Assembly: GCA_014529385.2 (NCBI GenBank)
Contig: CM043944.1
Coordinates: 66,788,895-66,852,894 of the forward strand
From: Adiantum capillus-veneris
Taxonomy: Eukaryota; Streptophyta; Polypodiopsida; Polypodiales; Pteridaceae
Length of the DNA: 64,000 nucleotides
Reading direction: 5' to 3'
The notes below the pieces were generated by a model. That model was given only the letters and a program-made list of their open reading frames with translations, was not told the origin of the DNA and did no database searches. A program made the translations under genes and the position numbers. Position 1 is the first letter of the stretch; each line of letters starts with the position of its first letter. Positions 62,483-64,000 of the stretch are shown here, piece by piece.

Positions 62483-63698
62483 AAATACATGGCATAAAAG
62501 TCAAGATTTGGGCAGCTGAGCCACTAAATAAGCAAGGCATTAGTCCCAAAGCTTCAAGTAATATTCTCTGTGGTCTAAAAGTCTTAGCTATTCTAGGTAT
62601 TGCTCAAGGTGGAGGAGTTGAGCATATTTATGTTGTGTCGCTCATGTTGGTATAGGTGAGAATAAGAGTCCAAGTCTATGTATTTTAAGTTTGGTTAAGT
62701 GAAGAAGAGAGTCCAAAAGACACTCACGCACTACGCATAGTGAGGAATGAGTGGAGAAGCTTCTACATCGAAAACCCTTCTTGGAAACGTGCAAGCTATT
62801 GAGATGTCCGTTGATGTCACATGTGCTACATTTGTTCCTTGAAGCACCCAACAACTCATTTTTCACACCGCATGATTTTCTTGAAAGAACTCTTGTGCGC
62901 ATATAGAGTGTCCCATAATTGGCACTTACATTAGGCACTTTTCCTTTGTTTCTCCCAAGCAGTCACCTTGCATGATAGGTACTTCCAGTCCAAATGATCA
63001 ACTCCAATAAGATCGTATACCAAAGGCACTTTTTTCCCACCGGGTTTTTTCCCTTTGGTCATCCAGGTTTTAAGACCCTAATCTAGACCTCATCATCAAC
63101 TTCTTGTATATATTCCTTCTACATCAACAATAAGGAAAGGGCTACCCAAATCAATCAACAACAACTTGGAGTAAAAACAACAGGTCTCCATATGCTTATC
63201 AAGAGCATGTTTTATCTTCAAGGGTGACAACAAATCTCCATACAACAATGTCAAGTCAAAGAATGGACTACAACATCAAGCAATGAGAAATTTAGCAAGC
63301 GAGCTATCCACAACAATAAAAAATAGCTCACACATTGCTTCAACATTGGTGACCTATTGCAAACAACTCAAATTGCAGTGGACCTTGAAAGAATATCCAT
63401 CATAAAGTCCACGCCACAAGGAAAATCAATTCTACACGATCTAACACTTCAACATCCATCTTTACCGGAAGCTAAGATCAACAACCAAGAGGCAAATTCC
63501 AACAAGAAGAAACGTTGCCTCGATAATCAAAGCTCAAATCATGTATCAACAACATGACATCTATGCATCACTCAAGGAAGGGTTGAGCGTCATCAATGAC
63601 AACGATCTTCACAAGATGAAGAACAACCTTGAAGACAAAGCTAAAGACAACCCTATGACAAGACTGCACAAGGTCATGTCAAGGGAGGACACAAGCTA
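62483..63698 (+). other. Non-coding 3' region of element G
   Basis: About 1.2 kb without a convincing gene. The open frame 63357-63557 is short and featureless. In an autonomous relative RT, RNase H and integrase would lie in this interval or before it. Confidence 0.6.
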
Positions 63699-63710
63699 GG
63701 AAGGGGGGAG
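63699..63710 (+). other. Polypurine tract of element G
   Basis: GGAAGGGGGGAG directly before the 3' LTR start TGTTTGGAGG. Confidence 0.9.
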
Positions 63711-64000
63711 TGTTTGGAGGTGATAACAACATACAAGTGCCCACCTAGCCAAGGCGCCCGTTGGGTCAGCCGGCCAAATTTTTGATGTGGTCACATTATT
63801 TTTCCGATGTTTAATACATCAAACCCTGTAAAAGTCTAATGACAATTGCCTATGTCAAGTCTGAGTCAAAGATGTAATTTTTCCAATGATGTATGTAAAG
63901 GTCCATGAGAAGTTGGCCGCTGGCCACTTTAGAAAGCCCTAGGTATATAATACACTAAGGTTAGTGGGAAAGGGGAGATCATTTTTTTGAAGATAAGGGA
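63711..64000 (+). repeat. 3' LTR of element G, cut by the window end
   Basis: Matches the first 290 bases of the 5' LTR with about ten substitutions and no indel seen. Confidence 0.95.

Larger units (their letters stand above)
53036..64000 (+). mobile_element. Large gag-protease LTR retrotransposon G lacking pol (cut by window end)
   Basis: The 5' LTR is 53036-53978. The 3' LTR begins at 63711 after the purine tract GGAAGGGGGGAG and is cut off at 64000. Internal order is Asp-type primer site, a leader with about seven palindrome-bearing repeats, gag, a protease polyprotein with C-terminal repeats, and 1.2 kb of non-coding DNA. No RT, RNase H or integrase motif is visible in any frame, so G is probably non-autonomous. 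The overlapping 290 bp of the two LTRs show about ten differences by eye, a moderately recent insertion. With a full 3' LTR it would be about 11.6 kb. Confidence 0.85.

Overview
The window looks like repeat-rich intergenic DNA from a large land-plant genome. Almost all of it is LTR retrotransposons, nested in and next to each other and decayed to different degrees. The plant assignment rests on three things: Ty3/gypsy elements with two RNase H domains (Tat-like organisation), chromodomain gypsy elements primed by initiator Met-tRNA, and a relic of a HAK/KUP/KT potassium-transporter gene with a preserved plant-like exon structure. I cannot name the species. A fern, lycophyte or gymnosperm would fit at least as well as an angiosperm. 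I see no intact host gene, no rRNA or tRNA gene and no prokaryotic feature.

Layout. 1-6342: 3' part of decayed dual-RNase-H element A, whose 3' LTR carries a recent 538-bp tandem duplication; A sits inside the integrase of another gypsy lineage (Z, 6343-6921). 8331-17462: complete, fairly young element B (1.55-kb LTRs, 4-bp target duplication acga). 18350-29416: complete element C (2.5-2.7-kb LTRs, 4-bp duplication gtgg), inserted into D, an antisense truncated LTR of C's own family (18003-18349 plus 29417-32701). D also holds a 1.3-kb inverted-repeat DNA transposon at 30913-32218. About 33000-33720: relic LTR H. 33721-38900: unclassified DNA with a (GA)n tract, a possible minus-strand transcription unit and converging minisatellites. 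38972-39986 minus: last exon of a HAK/KUP/KT pseudogene, its upstream intron filled with microsatellites. 40964-41240 minus: 3' end of a chromovirus (F2). 41755-51996: gag-only non-autonomous element E, split by complete chromovirus F (44969-50801, 5-bp duplication gtggg). 53036-64000: element G, running off the window edge.

How the parts relate. B and C are dual-RNase-H elements with gag, DGGA protease, RT, a degraded native RNase H, an archaeal-type RNase H and integrase. E and relic H share the unusual primer site TGGTGCCCCCAC with B and C, so B/C-type elements are plausible helpers for E. G uses an Asp-tRNA-type primer site and encodes gag plus protease, but no reverse transcriptase or integrase that I can find. 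Most nonsense codons in C and G, and the lost catalytic residues in the integrases of B and F, are single C-to-T or G-to-A changes, as expected from deamination of methylated, silenced copies.

The strongest candidates for something undescribed are in G and in the B/C leaders. G has a second, degenerate retropepsin-like domain after a normal one, a leader array carrying the palindrome CGATCGCGATCG, and C-terminal W-x-PK repeats. B and C share a conserved 70-72-residue leader ORF, present once in B and twice in tandem in C.
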